In this document: positions 17,872 through 26,658 of the stretch, in pieces | Layout of the letters: each line of letters starts with the position of its first letter | Position numbering within the stretch: position 1 is the first letter of the stretch | NCBI RefSeq assembly: GCF_030403745.1 | Contig: NZ_JAQMWP010000001.1 | Span: 620,001 to 684,000, forward strand | Direction: 5' to 3' | DNA length: 64,000 bases | Source of the DNA: Streptomyces sp. S.PB5 | GTDB taxonomy: Bacteria; Actinomycetota; Actinomycetes; Streptomycetales; Streptomycetaceae | Notes under the pieces: model-generated | What the model saw: only the letters and a program-made list of their open reading frames with translations | Databases searched by the model: none | What the model was told of the DNA's origin: nothing | Translations under genes and position numbers: made by a program

Positions 17872-18121
17872 GCCCTCCTCGGCCCGTTCTTTCTCCGGGC
17901 CGACGCTCTGCAGTGCGGACCGGCCCACCCCTGAAACACGGACACCACGCGTGAATGGTTCCGCGCGACGTCCACCCCCGCATTCTTGCTGCCGTTACCG
18001 ATTCGTGTCACTCGCCTGTGGACAACTGCCTGCGATATGTCGGGGCTTGCGACCTTTTGAGTACCCCGGAACCGGAAATCAACAGCAGAAAGACAGCTTC
18101 GGAGGGCGATCGGAAAGGCGA
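17872..18121. other. Spacer between the carbonic anhydrase gene and moxR
   Basis: These 250 bases contain no gene. Composition is less GC-rich than the surroundings (about 17985-18110). The leftward moxR operon promoter should be here, but I could not pick a convincing -35/-10 pair. The region also carries the 3' end of the carbonic anhydrase transcript. Confidence 0.4.
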
Positions 18122-18649
18122 TCAGGAAGGGTCGATCTCGCGCAGCAGGCCCGTCTTCACGTCGAACACGAAGCCGCGCACGTCGTCGGTGTGCAGCAGG
18201 AACGGGTTGGTGCGCACCCGCTGCATGGACTGCCGTACGTCCTGGTCGACGTCCCGGAAGGACTCCACGGCCCAGGCCGGGCGCTGGCCGACCTCCATCT
18301 CCAGGTCGGTGCGGAAGTCCTCGGTGATCTGCTCCAGACCGCAGCCGGTGTGGTGGATCAGGACGATGCTGCGGGTGCCGAGCTTGCGCTGGCTGATGGT
18401 GAGCGAGCGGATGACGTCGTCGGTGACCACGCCGCCCGCGTTGCGGATGGTGTGGCAGTCACCGAGCTCCAGGCCGAGCGCCTTGTGCAGGTCGAGCCGG
18501 GCGTCCATGCAGGCGACGATGGCCACGTGCAGGACGGGGCGGGCGTCCATGCCGGGATCGGCGAAGGCGGCGGCGTACCGCTCGTTCGCCTCGACGAGGC
18601 GGTCTGTGACCGCGTTGGTGGCGGAGGATGCGGAAGTCGTCATAGGCAT
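18122..18649 (-). CDS. Beta-carbonic anhydrase
   Basis: A 175-aa zinc enzyme that interconverts CO2 and bicarbonate in the cytoplasm. The zinc ligands are visible: Cys47 in VACMDARLDLH (with the Asp-Arg dyad) and the His-x2-Cys pair in SIVLIHHTGCG near residue 105. The segment CHTIRNAGGVVTDDVIRSL is also conserved in the clade. Length fits the short mycobacterial-type beta enzymes. Two ATGs are possible (18649 and 18643); neither has a Shine-Dalgarno sequence. It is divergent from the dcw cluster; the shared upstream region holds a palindrome CTCAC-T-GTGAG at 18713-18723. Confidence 0.92.
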   Translation of the reverse strand: MPMTTSASSATNAVTDRLVEANERYAAAFADPGMDARPVLHVAIVACMDARLDLHKALGLELGDCHTIRNAGGVVTDDVIRSLTISQRKLGTRSIVLIHHTGCGLEQITEDFRTDLEMEVGQRPAWAVESFRDVDQDVRQSMQRVRTNPFLLHTDDVRGFVFDVKTGLLREIDPS

Positions 18650-18712
18650 GACGTTACTGGTCACGCCGTTTCCGGTCTTGTTGTGAGATGGGAAAAAGAG
18701 CGTTATCACGTG

Positions 18713-18723
18713 CTCACTGTGAG
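18713..18723. promoter_or_regulatory. CTCAC-T-GTGAG palindrome in the carbonic anhydrase upstream region
   Basis: A perfect 5-1-5 inverted repeat, 64 bp upstream of the leftward carbonic anhydrase start, embedded between related GTTATCAC and GGTAACC sequences. A possible operator; no regulator family is recognised. Confidence 0.35.
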
Positions 18724-18785
18724 GTAACCCACAAGGGTGAGGAGGGGGGCTCTCCCCGCCGGGCCGCGCCGCACAGGCCGGTTGA

Positions 18786-18813
18786 TTGACCGCGAGACAG
18801 CGTGGACTAAAGT
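18786..18813 (+). promoter_or_regulatory. Promoter of the dcw cluster (rsmH)
   Basis: TTGACC (18786-18791), 16 bp, TAAAGT (18808-18813). Both boxes are close to the housekeeping consensus. The predicted start near 18820 gives a leader of about 160 nt before rsmH that contains a 40-codon ORF. Confidence 0.65.
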
Positions 18814-18847
18814 GACGCGAAGCGGGAGGCGAGGTCTCCCCGCTGGC

Positions 18848-18970
18848 ATGAATTCCCCAGGAGACACCGGCAAAGTCACCGGATCTCCCCACGCGCGCGG
18901 CGCGTACGTACGGCTCGGCCCTCTCCCGGAGGGCGGGGATCCGGCGGTGCGGACGGCCCGCCGGACCTGA
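18848..18970 (+). CDS. Possible 40-codon leader ORF upstream of rsmH
   Basis: An ATG-started frame of 40 codons beginning MNSPGDTGKVTGSPHARGAY lies wholly in the predicted rsmH leader and ends at TGA 9 nt before the rsmH TTG. It occupies the place where mraZ sits in other bacteria but shows no MraZ (AbrB-like) features. There is no good Shine-Dalgarno sequence at the proper distance (GGCGAGG is about 17 nt upstream). It may be a leader peptide that couples translation to rsmH, or simply an open frame in GC-rich DNA. Confidence 0.35.
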   Translation: MNSPGDTGKVTGSPHARGAYVRLGPLPEGGDPAVRTARRT

Positions 18971-18979
18971 GAGGGCCCC

Positions 18980-19936
18980 TTGAGCAACAGTCGACATGTC
19001 CCGGTGATGCTCCAGCGGTGCCTGGACATGTTGGCCCCCGCCCTGCAGGCCCCCGGCGCGGTCGTCGTCGACTGCACCCTCGGCCTCGGCGGCCACAGCG
19101 AGGCCCTCCTCCAGCAGTTCCCCGAGGCCCGCCTCGTCGCCCTCGACCGCGACAAGGAGGCCCTGCGCCTGTCCGGCGAGCGCCTCGCGCCGTACGGGGA
19201 GCGCGCGACCCTCGTCCACGCGGTGTACGACGAGCTCCCGGAGGTCCTGCGAAGGCTCGGCGTCCCGCGCGTGCAGGGCGTCCTCTTCGACCTCGGCGTC
19301 TCCTCCATGCAGCTCGACGAGGCCGACCGCGGCTTCGCCTACGCCCAGGACGCCCCGCTCGACATGCGCATGGACCAGACGACCGGCGTGAGCGCCGCCG
19401 AGGTCCTCAACACCTACCCGGCCGGTGAACTCGTCCGGATCCTCCGGGCGTACGGCGAGGAGAAGCAGGCCAAGCGGATCGTGTCGGCGATCGTGCGCGA
19501 GCGCGAGAAGGAGTCCTTCTCCAACAGCGCGCGGCTGGTCGAGCTGATCCGGGACTCCCTGCCGCAGGCCGCCAAGCGCACCGGCGGCAACCCGGCCAAG
19601 CGCACCTTCCAGGCCCTGCGCATCGAGGTCAACGGTGAACTCGCCGTCCTGGAAAGGGCGATCCCGGCCGCGGTGGACGCCCTCGCCGTGGGCGGTCGGA
19701 TCGCCGTCCTGTCGTACCACTCGCTCGAGGACCGCCTGGTCAAGCAGGTGTTCGCGGCCGGTGCCGCCAACACCGCGCCCCCCGGGCTGCCGGTCGTGCC
19801 CGAGCAGTACCAGCCGCGGCTCAAGCTGCTCACGCGCGGTGCCGAACTTCCCACGGAGGAAGAGGTCGCCGAGAACCGGCGCGCCGCCCCCGCGCGGTTG
19901 CGTGGTGCCGAGCGCATCCGGGAGGCGCTGGAATGA
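18980..19936 (+). CDS. rsmH: 16S rRNA m4C1402 methyltransferase RsmH (MraW)
   Basis: A 318-aa SAM-dependent enzyme that N4-methylates C1402 of 16S rRNA. Visible motifs: [13 protein letters not shown] at the N-terminus, [17 protein letters not shown] near residue 28 (SAM binding), [11 protein letters not shown] near 55, [20 protein letters not shown] near 97 and [17 protein letters not shown] near 210 (family signature). The TTG start has GAGAGG 5 nt upstream and is the only start giving the family's normal N-terminus. First gene of the dcw cluster here, followed by ftsL after 42 bp. Confidence 0.96.
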   Translation: MSNSRHVPVMLQRCLDMLAPALQAPGAVVVDCTLGLGGHSEALLQQFPEARLVALDRDKEALRLSGERLAPYGERATLVHAVYDELPEVLRRLGVPRVQGVLFDLGVSSMQLDEADRGFAYAQDAPLDMRMDQTTGVSAAEVLNTYPAGELVRILRAYGEEKQAKRIVSAIVREREKESFSNSARLVELIRDSLPQAAKRTGGNPAKRTFQALRIEVNGELAVLERAIPAAVDALAVGGRIAVLSYHSLEDRLVKQVFAAGAANTAPPGLPVVPEQYQPRLKLLTRGAELPTEEEVAENRRAAPARLRGAERIREALE

Positions 19937-19978
19937 GGAGCGTGAGTGGGTTGGGCAACTGGACTCACTGGAGGGTGA

Positions 19979-20518
19979 GTGAGTAGGAAACCCGAACTGA
20001 GGGGGCGGGCCGCCCGTCTCGCGCGACTCTTCCCGACCACCGGGGGCCGGGCCCAGGCGGCCCGCACCCCGTTCGTCCTCCTCGTCGTCCTGCTCCTCGG
20101 CGGCGGTCTCATCGGGCTTCTCGTGCTGAACTCCGCGCTCTCCGAAGGGGCGTTCAAGCTCGACGACCTCCAGCGGGAGACCAAGAGCCTCACCGACCAG
20201 GAGCAGGCCCTCCAGCGGGACATCGACGCCTACTCCGCCCCGGACGCCCTGCAGCGCCGGGCCCGCGAACTCGGCATGGTCCCCGGCGGCGACCCCGCCT
20301 TCCTCGACCCCGACGGCACCGTCAAGGGCGTCCCGGGAGCCGCGGCCGAACAGTCCTCGGCCCAGGTCGTACGGCCGCCCGAGGTGATGCTCCCGCCGCC
20401 GGTCACCTCGGCACCCCCGTCGCCCTCGGCGACCCCGACGGCGGCCGCCACGCCCGGCGCCGCCGCAGCCAGCCCCTCCACCACCCCGTCCTCCCCGACC
20501 CCGACCCCCGGCAGGTGA
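19979..20518 (+). CDS. ftsL: Cell division protein FtsL
   Basis: A 179-aa bitopic membrane protein of the divisome. It has a basic cytoplasmic N-terminus, one helix (FVLLVVLLLGGGLIGLLVLN, residues 32-51), then a short outer coiled coil (KLDDLQRETKSLTDQEQALQ) ending in RRARELGMVPGG, as in FtsL/DivIC proteins. The C-terminal 60 residues are a Pro/Ser/Thr/Ala tail not found in short FtsLs. GTG 19979 follows GGAGGG with a short 3-nt spacing. The gene overlaps ftsI by 4 bp (GTGA), as expected for partners FtsL and FtsI. Confidence 0.9.
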   Translation: MSRKPELRGRAARLARLFPTTGGRAQAARTPFVLLVVLLLGGGLIGLLVLNSALSEGAFKLDDLQRETKSLTDQEQALQRDIDAYSAPDALQRRARELGMVPGGDPAFLDPDGTVKGVPGAAAEQSSAQVVRPPEVMLPPPVTSAPPSPSATPTAAATPGAAAASPSTTPSSPTPTPGR

Positions 20519-22488
20519 CGGAAGTGTCCGACAGGGAACCGCCGCGCCGCCGTGTGCCCGGACCCGCCAGGCCCGCCCCCGACGCCCGGCGGCGCCCCGC
20601 CGGCCCCGGCGCCCGCCCGGCCCGCCGGCCCACGGCGCCACGACCGAGGGCGCCGCGTCCCGCGGCCCCGCGCCTGATCAGGCTCGGCAGCCCCCGGCCC
20701 CGGCTCCGCATGGTCAGCCTCGCCCTGACCCTCGTACTGATCGCCTTCACCGTGCGACTGCTCCAGGTCCAGGCCGTCGACGCGAGCACCTATGCCGCCA
20801 AGGCCGAGCAGAACCGGTACGTCGGCTACACCCTGGCCGCCGAGCGCGGTCAGATCACCGACCGCTCCGGGGTGGCTCTGGCGACCAGCGTGGACGCGTA
20901 CGACATCACGGCCGACCCCACGCTGTTCAGCAGGAAGCAGCTCAAGATCTCCGACGGGCCCGAGCAGGCGGCCGCGCTGCTCGCCCCGATCCTCGGGCAG
21001 GAGCAGGCCGAACTCGCTAAGAAGCTGCGGGCCAAGGGGCAGTACGTCAAGCTCGCCGGCCGGCAGACGCCTCAGGTCTGGAAGCAGATCAAGGATCTCA
21101 AGAGCGCGCTGGCCGCGAAGGCCGCCGAGGACAAGACCACCGTCAATGTGCTCGCCGGTGTCTTCGCCGTCGCCACCAGCAAGCGCGTGTACCCCAACGG
21201 TGATCTCGCCGCCGGGATACTGGGCTGGGTCAACGCCGACGGCAAGGGCGGCGGCGGGGTCGAGCAGCAGCTGAACGGCCTGCTGGCCGGCAAGGACGGC
21301 AAGATCCGCTACGCCCAGTCCGGCGGCCGTCAGGTGCCGACCGCGGGTTCCACGGAGACCCCCGCCGTCGCCGGCAGCGACGTCGAGCTCACCATCGACC
21401 GCGACATCCAGTGGGCCGCGCAGAACGCCATCTCCGAGCAGGTGAAGAAGTCCAAGGCGGACCGCGGGTACGTGATTGTGCAGGACACGCGGACCGGCGA
21501 GATCCTCGCCATGGCCAACTCGCCCGGCTTCGACCCAGGCGACCTGTCCCAGGCCGATCCGAGCACCCTGCACAACTGGGCCGTGGAGGACGCCTACGAG
21601 CCCGGCTCCACCGCCAAGGTCATGTCGATGGCCGCCGTGCTGGAGGAGAACGTCGCGACGCCGCTGACCCATGTCGTCGTGCCCAACCGGCTGCACCGCG
21701 GCGACCGGCTCTTCCAGGACGACATCGACCACGAGACCTGGTACCTCACGCTCAACGGCGTGCTCGCCAAGTCCAGCAACATCGGCACCATCCTGGCGAC
21801 CGGCCAGCTCGGCAGGACGCAGGCCCAGTCCAACCAGGTCCTCTACTCCTATCTGCGCAAGTTCGGCCTGGGCAGCTACAGCGGCCTCGACTTCCCCGGC
21901 GAGACCAGAGGCATCCTCGCGGCGCCGCAGGACTGGTCGACCTCGCAGCAGTACACGATTCCTTTCGGCCAGGGCGTCTCCCTCAACGCGATGCAGGCCG
22001 CGTCCGTCTACTCCACGATCGCCAACGGCGGCGTACGGATCGAACCCACGCTCGTCCGCGGCACCCAGGGACCTGACGGCCGCTTCACCCCCGCCGCGAA
22101 GCCGGAGCGGACAAGGGTGATCAGCGCGAAGACGGCGAAGACCCTCGCCCAGATGCTGGAGTCGGTCGTGGACGACCGGGAGGGCACCGGCACCAAGGCG
22201 CGCATCCCCGGCTACCGGGTCGCGGGCAAGACGGGTACGGCCAACCGCGTGGATCCGGCCACCGGCAAGTACCGCGGCTACACCTCCTCGTTCGCCGGGT
22301 TCGCGCCCGCCGACAAGCCCCGTGTCACCGTGTACTGCGCCATCCAGAACGCCACCAAGGGCAGCTACTTCGGCGGCCAGATCTGCGGTCCCGTCTACAA
22401 GCAGGTCATGGAGTTCGCCCTGAAGACCCTCCAGGTCCCGCCGACCGGGGCCAAGTCCGCCAGCCTCCCCGTCACCTTCAAACCCTGA
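20515..22488 (+). CDS. ftsI: Septal peptidoglycan transpeptidase FtsI (PBP3)
   Basis: A 657-aa class B penicillin-binding protein. An unusually long, Arg/Pro/Ala-rich cytoplasmic segment (about 65 residues) precedes the single helix VSLALTLVLIAFTVRLLQVQ. The outer pedestal domain starts at YVGYTLAAERGQITDRSG. The transpeptidase motifs are intact: the SxxK Ser is near residue 365 (EPGSTAKVMS), SSN near 420 (LAKSSNIGT) and KTG near 572 (AGKTGTANRV). It cross-links septal peptidoglycan together with FtsW. The GTG start overlaps the ftsL stop; a second GTG three codons later is possible. Confidence 0.95.
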   Translation: MTEVSDREPPRRRVPGPARPAPDARRRPAGPGARPARRPTAPRPRAPRPAAPRLIRLGSPRPRLRMVSLALTLVLIAFTVRLLQVQAVDASTYAAKAEQNRYVGYTLAAERGQITDRSGVALATSVDAYDITADPTLFSRKQLKISDGPEQAAALLAPILGQEQAELAKKLRAKGQYVKLAGRQTPQVWKQIKDLKSALAAKAAEDKTTVNVLAGVFAVATSKRVYPNGDLAAGILGWVNADGKGGGGVEQQLNGLLAGKDGKIRYAQSGGRQVPTAGSTETPAVAGSDVELTIDRDIQWAAQNAISEQVKKSKADRGYVIVQDTRTGEILAMANSPGFDPGDLSQADPSTLHNWAVEDAYEPGSTAKVMSMAAVLEENVATPLTHVVVPNRLHRGDRLFQDDIDHETWYLTLNGVLAKSSNIGTILATGQLGRTQAQSNQVLYSYLRKFGLGSYSGLDFPGETRGILAAPQDWSTSQQYTIPFGQGVSLNAMQAASVYSTIANGGVRIEPTLVRGTQGPDGRFTPAAKPERTRVISAKTAKTLAQMLESVVDDREGTGTKARIPGYRVAGKTGTANRVDPATGKYRGYTSSFAGFAPADKPRVTVYCAIQNATKGSYFGGQICGPVYKQVMEFALKTLQVPPTGAKSASLPVTFKP

Positions 22489-22604
22489 CCTGCACTGTTC
22501 AGCACGGAACCACCCAGGAACCAGCTCGTGACAACGATCACTCCCGATTCCGGGAACCAGGGCGTGCCCCTGCCCTCACTTCGCTCCGAACGGGGTGTGC
22601 CCGG

Positions 22605-22617
22605 TACGCTCACCGCC
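22605..22617 (+). promoter_or_regulatory. Possible leaderless promoter of murE
   Basis: TACGCT (22605-22610) is followed by 7 nt and then a GTG in the murE frame (22618). The -35 region is weak (TTCGCT at 22580-22585, 19-bp spacer). It may add an internal transcript to the dcw operon and favours GTG 22618 as the start. Confidence 0.4.
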
Positions 22618-24183
22618 GTGCCACACGCTGATCAGTCCCAAACCACCCAGAAGGGCCATCCCGTGACATATCCGGGGCCGCCCCGGCCGGTTCAGGTCTC
22701 CGCCACACCCCTTGCGGAGCTCGCCGATCAGCTGGGTGTCACCGGGCCGGAGAACGACGTAACGGTCACGGGCATCACCCATGACTCGCGCGCGGTCCGC
22801 CCCGGCGACCTGTACGCCGCCCTCCCGGGCGCCCGTCTGCACGGCGCCGACTTCGTGACCCAGGCCGCCGGCCTCGGCGCGGCCGCCGTGCTGACCGACC
22901 CGACCGGCGCCGAGCGCGCCGCTGCGACCGGCCTGCCGGTCCTGGTGGTCGACGACCCGCGCGCGCGGATGGGCGAACTGGCGGCCACGATCTACGGCCG
23001 CCCCGGCCGCGATCTGCTCCAGATCGGCATCACCGGCACCTCCGGCAAGACCACCACCGCCTACCTGGTGGAGGGCGGTCTGAAGGCCGTCCGCAGCACC
23101 GGGCTCATCGGCACCGTCGAGATGCGCATCGGCGACGAGCGCATCAAGTCCGAGCGCACCACCCCCGAAGCCACCGACCTCCAGGCCCTGTTCGCCGTCA
23201 TGCGCGAACGCGGCGTCGAGGCGGTCGCCATGGAGGTCTCCAGTCACGCGCTGGTCCTCGGCCGGGTCGACGGCACCGTCTTCGACATCGCCGTCTTCAA
23301 CAACCTGAGCCCGGAACACATGGAGTTCCACTCCGACATGGAGGACTACTTCCAGGCGAAGGCGCAGCTGTTCACGGCGAAACGCAGCAGGCTCGGCATC
23401 GTCAACTACGACGACGAGTACGGCCGCAGGCTGGTCAAGGAGGCGGGCGTCCCGGTCCTCACCTTCTCCGCCGAGGGCCACCCCGACGCCGACTGGCGCG
23501 CCGAGGACGTCCAGGTCGGCCCGATGGACTCGACGTTCACCGTGGTCGGCCCGGGGGGCGAGCGGATCGCCGCCAGGTCGCCGATCGCCGGGCCCTTCAA
23601 CGTGGCCAACTCCCTCGCCGCGATCGTCGCCCTCGCCGCCGCCGGCCTCGACCCGCAGACCGCGGCCGACGGCGTGGCCGCGGTGGCGGGCGTGCCGGGG
23701 CGCCTGGAGCGCGTGGACGCCGGACAGCCGTATCTGGCGGTCGTGGACTACGCCCACAAGACCGACGCCGTCGAATCGGTCCTGCGCGCCCTGCGCAAGG
23801 TCACCGAGGGCAAGCTGCACATCGTGCTCGGCTGCGGAGGCGACCGCGACAGGACCAAGCGGGCCCCGATGGGCGCCGCCGCGGCCCGGCTCGCCGACAC
23901 CGCCGTACTGACCTCCGACAACCCCCGCTCCGAGGACCCCCTCGCGATCCTCGCAACCATGCTCGAAGGCGCGGCGTCCGTGCCAGTACACGAGCGCGGC
24001 GAGGTCCAGGTCTTCGAGGACCGGGCCGCCGCGATCGCCGCCGCCGTCGCCCGAGCACGGCCCGGAGACACCGTGCTGGTCGCGGGCAAGGGCCATGAGC
24101 AGGGCCAGGACATCGCCGGGGTGGTCCGTCCCTTCGACGACCGCCAGGTGCTTCGAGAAGCCATCCAGAAGACCCAGGGATGA
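22618..24183 (+). CDS. murE: UDP-MurNAc-tripeptide ligase MurE
   Basis: A roughly 521-aa cytosolic Mur ligase that adds diaminopimelate to UDP-MurNAc-Ala-Glu. Motifs in order: ITHDSRAVRPGDLYAALPGA (N-terminal domain), ITGTSGKTTTAYLVEGGL near residue 138 (ATP P-loop), AMEVSSHALVLGRVDG near 203, FNNLSPEHMEFH near 224, DYAHKTDAVE near 378 and DNPRSEDP near 434; DNPR is the diaminopimelate-specific motif. Three starts are possible: GTG 22528, GTG 22618 (7 nt after a -10 box) and GTG 22663 (preceded by AGAAGGG). I give 22618; all keep the catalytic domains. Confidence 0.93.
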   Translation: MPHADQSQTTQKGHPVTYPGPPRPVQVSATPLAELADQLGVTGPENDVTVTGITHDSRAVRPGDLYAALPGARLHGADFVTQAAGLGAAAVLTDPTGAERAAATGLPVLVVDDPRARMGELAATIYGRPGRDLLQIGITGTSGKTTTAYLVEGGLKAVRSTGLIGTVEMRIGDERIKSERTTPEATDLQALFAVMRERGVEAVAMEVSSHALVLGRVDGTVFDIAVFNNLSPEHMEFHSDMEDYFQAKAQLFTAKRSRLGIVNYDDEYGRRLVKEAGVPVLTFSAEGHPDADWRAEDVQVGPMDSTFTVVGPGGERIAARSPIAGPFNVANSLAAIVALAAAGLDPQTAADGVAAVAGVPGRLERVDAGQPYLAVVDYAHKTDAVESVLRALRKVTEGKLHIVLGCGGDRDRTKRAPMGAAAARLADTAVLTSDNPRSEDPLAILATMLEGAASVPVHERGEVQVFEDRAAAIAAAVARARPGDTVLVAGKGHEQGQDIAGVVRPFDDRQVLREAIQKTQG

Positions 24184-24187
24184 ACTT

Positions 24188-25588
24188 GTGATCGCCCTCT
24201 CTCTCGCCGAGATCGCCTCAGTCGTCGGCGGGCAGACCCACGACATACCGGATCCGTCGGTACAGATCACCGGGCCGGTGGTCCGTGACTCCCGCGAGGT
24301 GGAGCCCGGCAGCCTCTTCGTCGCCTTCGTCGGCGAGCGCGTCGACGGCCATGACTTCGCCGCGCAGGTCGTCGAGGCGGGCGCGGCCGCCGTCCTGGCC
24401 TCGCGCCCGGTCGGCGTCCCCGCGATCGTCGTGGACGACGTGCAGACCGCGCTCGGCGCCCTCGCCCGTCATGTCGTACGACGGCTCGGTGCGACCCTCG
24501 TGGCCCTCACCGGCTCCGCGGGCAAGACCAGCACCAAGGACCTGATCGCCCAGGTGCTGCAGCGCAAGGCGCCGACGGTGTGGACCCCCGGCTCGCTCAA
24601 CAACGAGATCGGGCTGCCGCTGACCGCCCTGAGCGCCACCGACGAGACGAGGTTCCTCGTCCTGGAGATGGGCGCCCGCGGCATCGGCCACATCCGCTAC
24701 CTCGCGGATCTGACGCCGCCGAAGATCGGCCTCGTCCTCAACGTCGGCACCGCCCACATCGGCGAGTTCGGCGGCCGTGAGCAGATCGCCCAGGCCAAGG
24801 GCGAGCTCGTCGAGGGCCTGCCCGAGGACGGTACGGCGGTCCTGAACGCGGACGACCCCCTCGTACGGGCCATGGCGTCCCGTACGAAGGCGAGGGTGAT
24901 CCTTTTCGGAGAGTCCGACGAAGCGGACGTACGCGCCGAGAACGTGCGACTCACGGACAGCGGACAGCCTGCCTTCCTGCTTCGCACACCCTCCGGTGCA
25001 AGCGAAGTGACCATGCGCCTGTACGGTGAGCACCACGTGTCGAACGCGCTCGCCGCGGCCGCCGTCGCCCATGAGCTGGGCATGTCCGCGGAAGAGATCG
25101 CCACCGCGCTCTCCGAGGCGGGCTCCCTCTCCCGCTGGCGGATGGAGGTCACCGAGCGCCCCGACGGCGTGACCGTCGTCAACGACGCCTACAACGCCAA
25201 TCCGGAGTCCATGCGGGCCGCCCTGCGCGCGCTCGTGGCCATGGGCCAGGGGCGGCGGACCTGGGCGGTGCTCGGCAAGATGGCCGAGCTCGGGGACGAG
25301 GCGCTCGCCGAGCACGACGCGGTCGGGCGGCTCGCCGTCCGGCTCAACGTCAGCAAGCTCGTCGCGGTCGGGGGCAGGGAAGCGTCCTGGCTGCAACTGG
25401 GCGCATATAACGAGGGTTCGTGGGGTGAGGAGTCGGTGCACGTGTCCGACGCACAGGCGGCGGTCGACCTGTTGCGCAGTCAGCTGCGCCCGGGAGACGT
25501 CGTACTCGTGAAGGCGTCCCGTTCGGTGGGCCTGGAGAGTGTCGCCGCGGCGCTGCTCGGCGGCGAGGGTGAGGTTGCCGCCCGATGA
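24188..25588 (+). CDS. murF: UDP-MurNAc-pentapeptide synthetase MurF
   Basis: A 466-aa cytosolic ligase that adds D-Ala-D-Ala to the UDP-MurNAc tripeptide. Visible: VVRDSREVEPGSLFVAFVGE in the N-terminal domain, the ATP loop VALTGSAGKTSTKDLIAQVL near residue 105, PGSLNNEIGLPLTAL, EMGARGIGHI near 160, NVGTAHIGEFGG and VVNDAYNANPESMRAAL near 330, all typical of MurF. GTG 24188 begins 4 bp after the murE stop and has AGGGA about 10 nt upstream. It ends in an ATGA overlap with mraY. A frame extending further upstream is a shadow of murE. Confidence 0.95.
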   Translation: MIALSLAEIASVVGGQTHDIPDPSVQITGPVVRDSREVEPGSLFVAFVGERVDGHDFAAQVVEAGAAAVLASRPVGVPAIVVDDVQTALGALARHVVRRLGATLVALTGSAGKTSTKDLIAQVLQRKAPTVWTPGSLNNEIGLPLTALSATDETRFLVLEMGARGIGHIRYLADLTPPKIGLVLNVGTAHIGEFGGREQIAQAKGELVEGLPEDGTAVLNADDPLVRAMASRTKARVILFGESDEADVRAENVRLTDSGQPAFLLRTPSGASEVTMRLYGEHHVSNALAAAAVAHELGMSAEEIATALSEAGSLSRWRMEVTERPDGVTVVNDAYNANPESMRAALRALVAMGQGRRTWAVLGKMAELGDEALAEHDAVGRLAVRLNVSKLVAVGGREASWLQLGAYNEGSWGEESVHVSDAQAAVDLLRSQLRPGDVVLVKASRSVGLESVAAALLGGEGEVAAR

Positions 25589-26658
25589 TGAAGCAGATCC
25601 TGTTCTCGGGAGTCATCGGCCTCTTCCTGACCCTGGTCGGCACCCCGCTGCTGATCAAGCTCCTGGCCCGCAAGGGCTACGGCCAGTACATCCGGGACGA
25701 CGGCCCGCGTGAGCACGCGAGCAAGCGCGGTACGCCGACCATGGGCGGTATCGCCTTCATCCTGGCCACGGTCGCCGCCTACTTCCTGTCCAAGCTCATC
25801 ACCGGCTACCCCCCGACCTACTCGGGTCTGCTGGTGCTCGGCCTGATGGTCGGCATGGGTCTGGTCGGCTTCCTCGACGACTACATCAAGATCGTCAAGC
25901 GGCGCTCGCTGGGTCTGCGGGCCAAGGCGAAGATGGCCGGCCAGCTGATCGTCGGCATCTCCTTCGCGGTGCTCGCGCTGATGTTCCCGGACGCCCGCGA
26001 CAACACCCCGGCCTCCGACCGGCTGTCGTTCATCACGGACTTCGGCTGGAAGATCGGCCCCGTGCTGTTCGTGGTCTGGGCGCTGTTCATGATCCTCGCG
26101 ATGTCGAACGGCGTGAACCTCACCGACGGTCTGGACGGTCTGGCCACCGGCGCCTCCGTGCTCGTCTTCGGTGCCTACACCTTCATCGGCGTCTGGCAGT
26201 TCCAGGAGTCCTGCGCCAACGCGGGCACCCTGACCAACCCGGGCGCCTGTTACGAGGTGAGAGACCCGCTCGACCTCGCGGTCATCGCCTCGGCGCTGAT
26301 GGGTGCCTGCCTGGGCTTCCTGTGGTGGAACACCTCGCCCGCGAAGATCTTCATGGGCGACACCGGTTCGCTCGCGCTCGGCGGTGTCCTCACCGGTCTC
26401 GCGATCTGCTCCCGCACGGAGCTGCTCGTGGCGATCATGGGCGGTCTGTTCGTCCTCATCACCATGTCGGTCGTCATCCAGGTCGGTTCCTTCCGGCTCA
26501 CCGGAAAGCGCGTCTTCCGCATGGCACCGCTCCAGCACCACTTCGAACTCAAGGGCTGGTCAGAAGTCCTGGTCGTGGTCCGCTTCTGGATCATCCAGGG
26601 CATCTGTGTGATCGTCGGCCTGGGCCTCTTCTACGCGGGATGGGCAGCAGAAAAGTGA
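25585..26658 (+). CDS. mraY: Phospho-MurNAc-pentapeptide transferase MraY
   Basis: A 357-aa polytopic membrane enzyme that makes lipid I on undecaprenyl phosphate. I count about ten hydrophobic segments. Signature segments are KRGTPTMGGIAFI near residue 48, GLVGFLDDYIKIVKRRSLG near 92 with the aspartate pair, SNGVNLTDGLDGLATG near 172, and FMGDTGSLALGG near 253, followed by the cytoplasmic RMAPLQHHFELKGWSE loop near 312. All catalytic Asp residues are present. The ATG overlaps the murF stop by 4 bp (ATGA), so the two are translationally coupled; a second ATG follows immediately. Confidence 0.96.
   Translation: MMKQILFSGVIGLFLTLVGTPLLIKLLARKGYGQYIRDDGPREHASKRGTPTMGGIAFILATVAAYFLSKLITGYPPTYSGLLVLGLMVGMGLVGFLDDYIKIVKRRSLGLRAKAKMAGQLIVGISFAVLALMFPDARDNTPASDRLSFITDFGWKIGPVLFVVWALFMILAMSNGVNLTDGLDGLATGASVLVFGAYTFIGVWQFQESCANAGTLTNPGACYEVRDPLDLAVIASALMGACLGFLWWNTSPAKIFMGDTGSLALGGVLTGLAICSRTELLVAIMGGLFVLITMSVVIQVGSFRLTGKRVFRMAPLQHHFELKGWSEVLVVVRFWIIQGICVIVGLGLFYAGWAAEK

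Noticed and set aside
18848..18970. Leader ORF taken as mraZ
   Set aside because: It is 40 codons long with none of the AbrB-like repeats of MraZ, which is about 140 residues.
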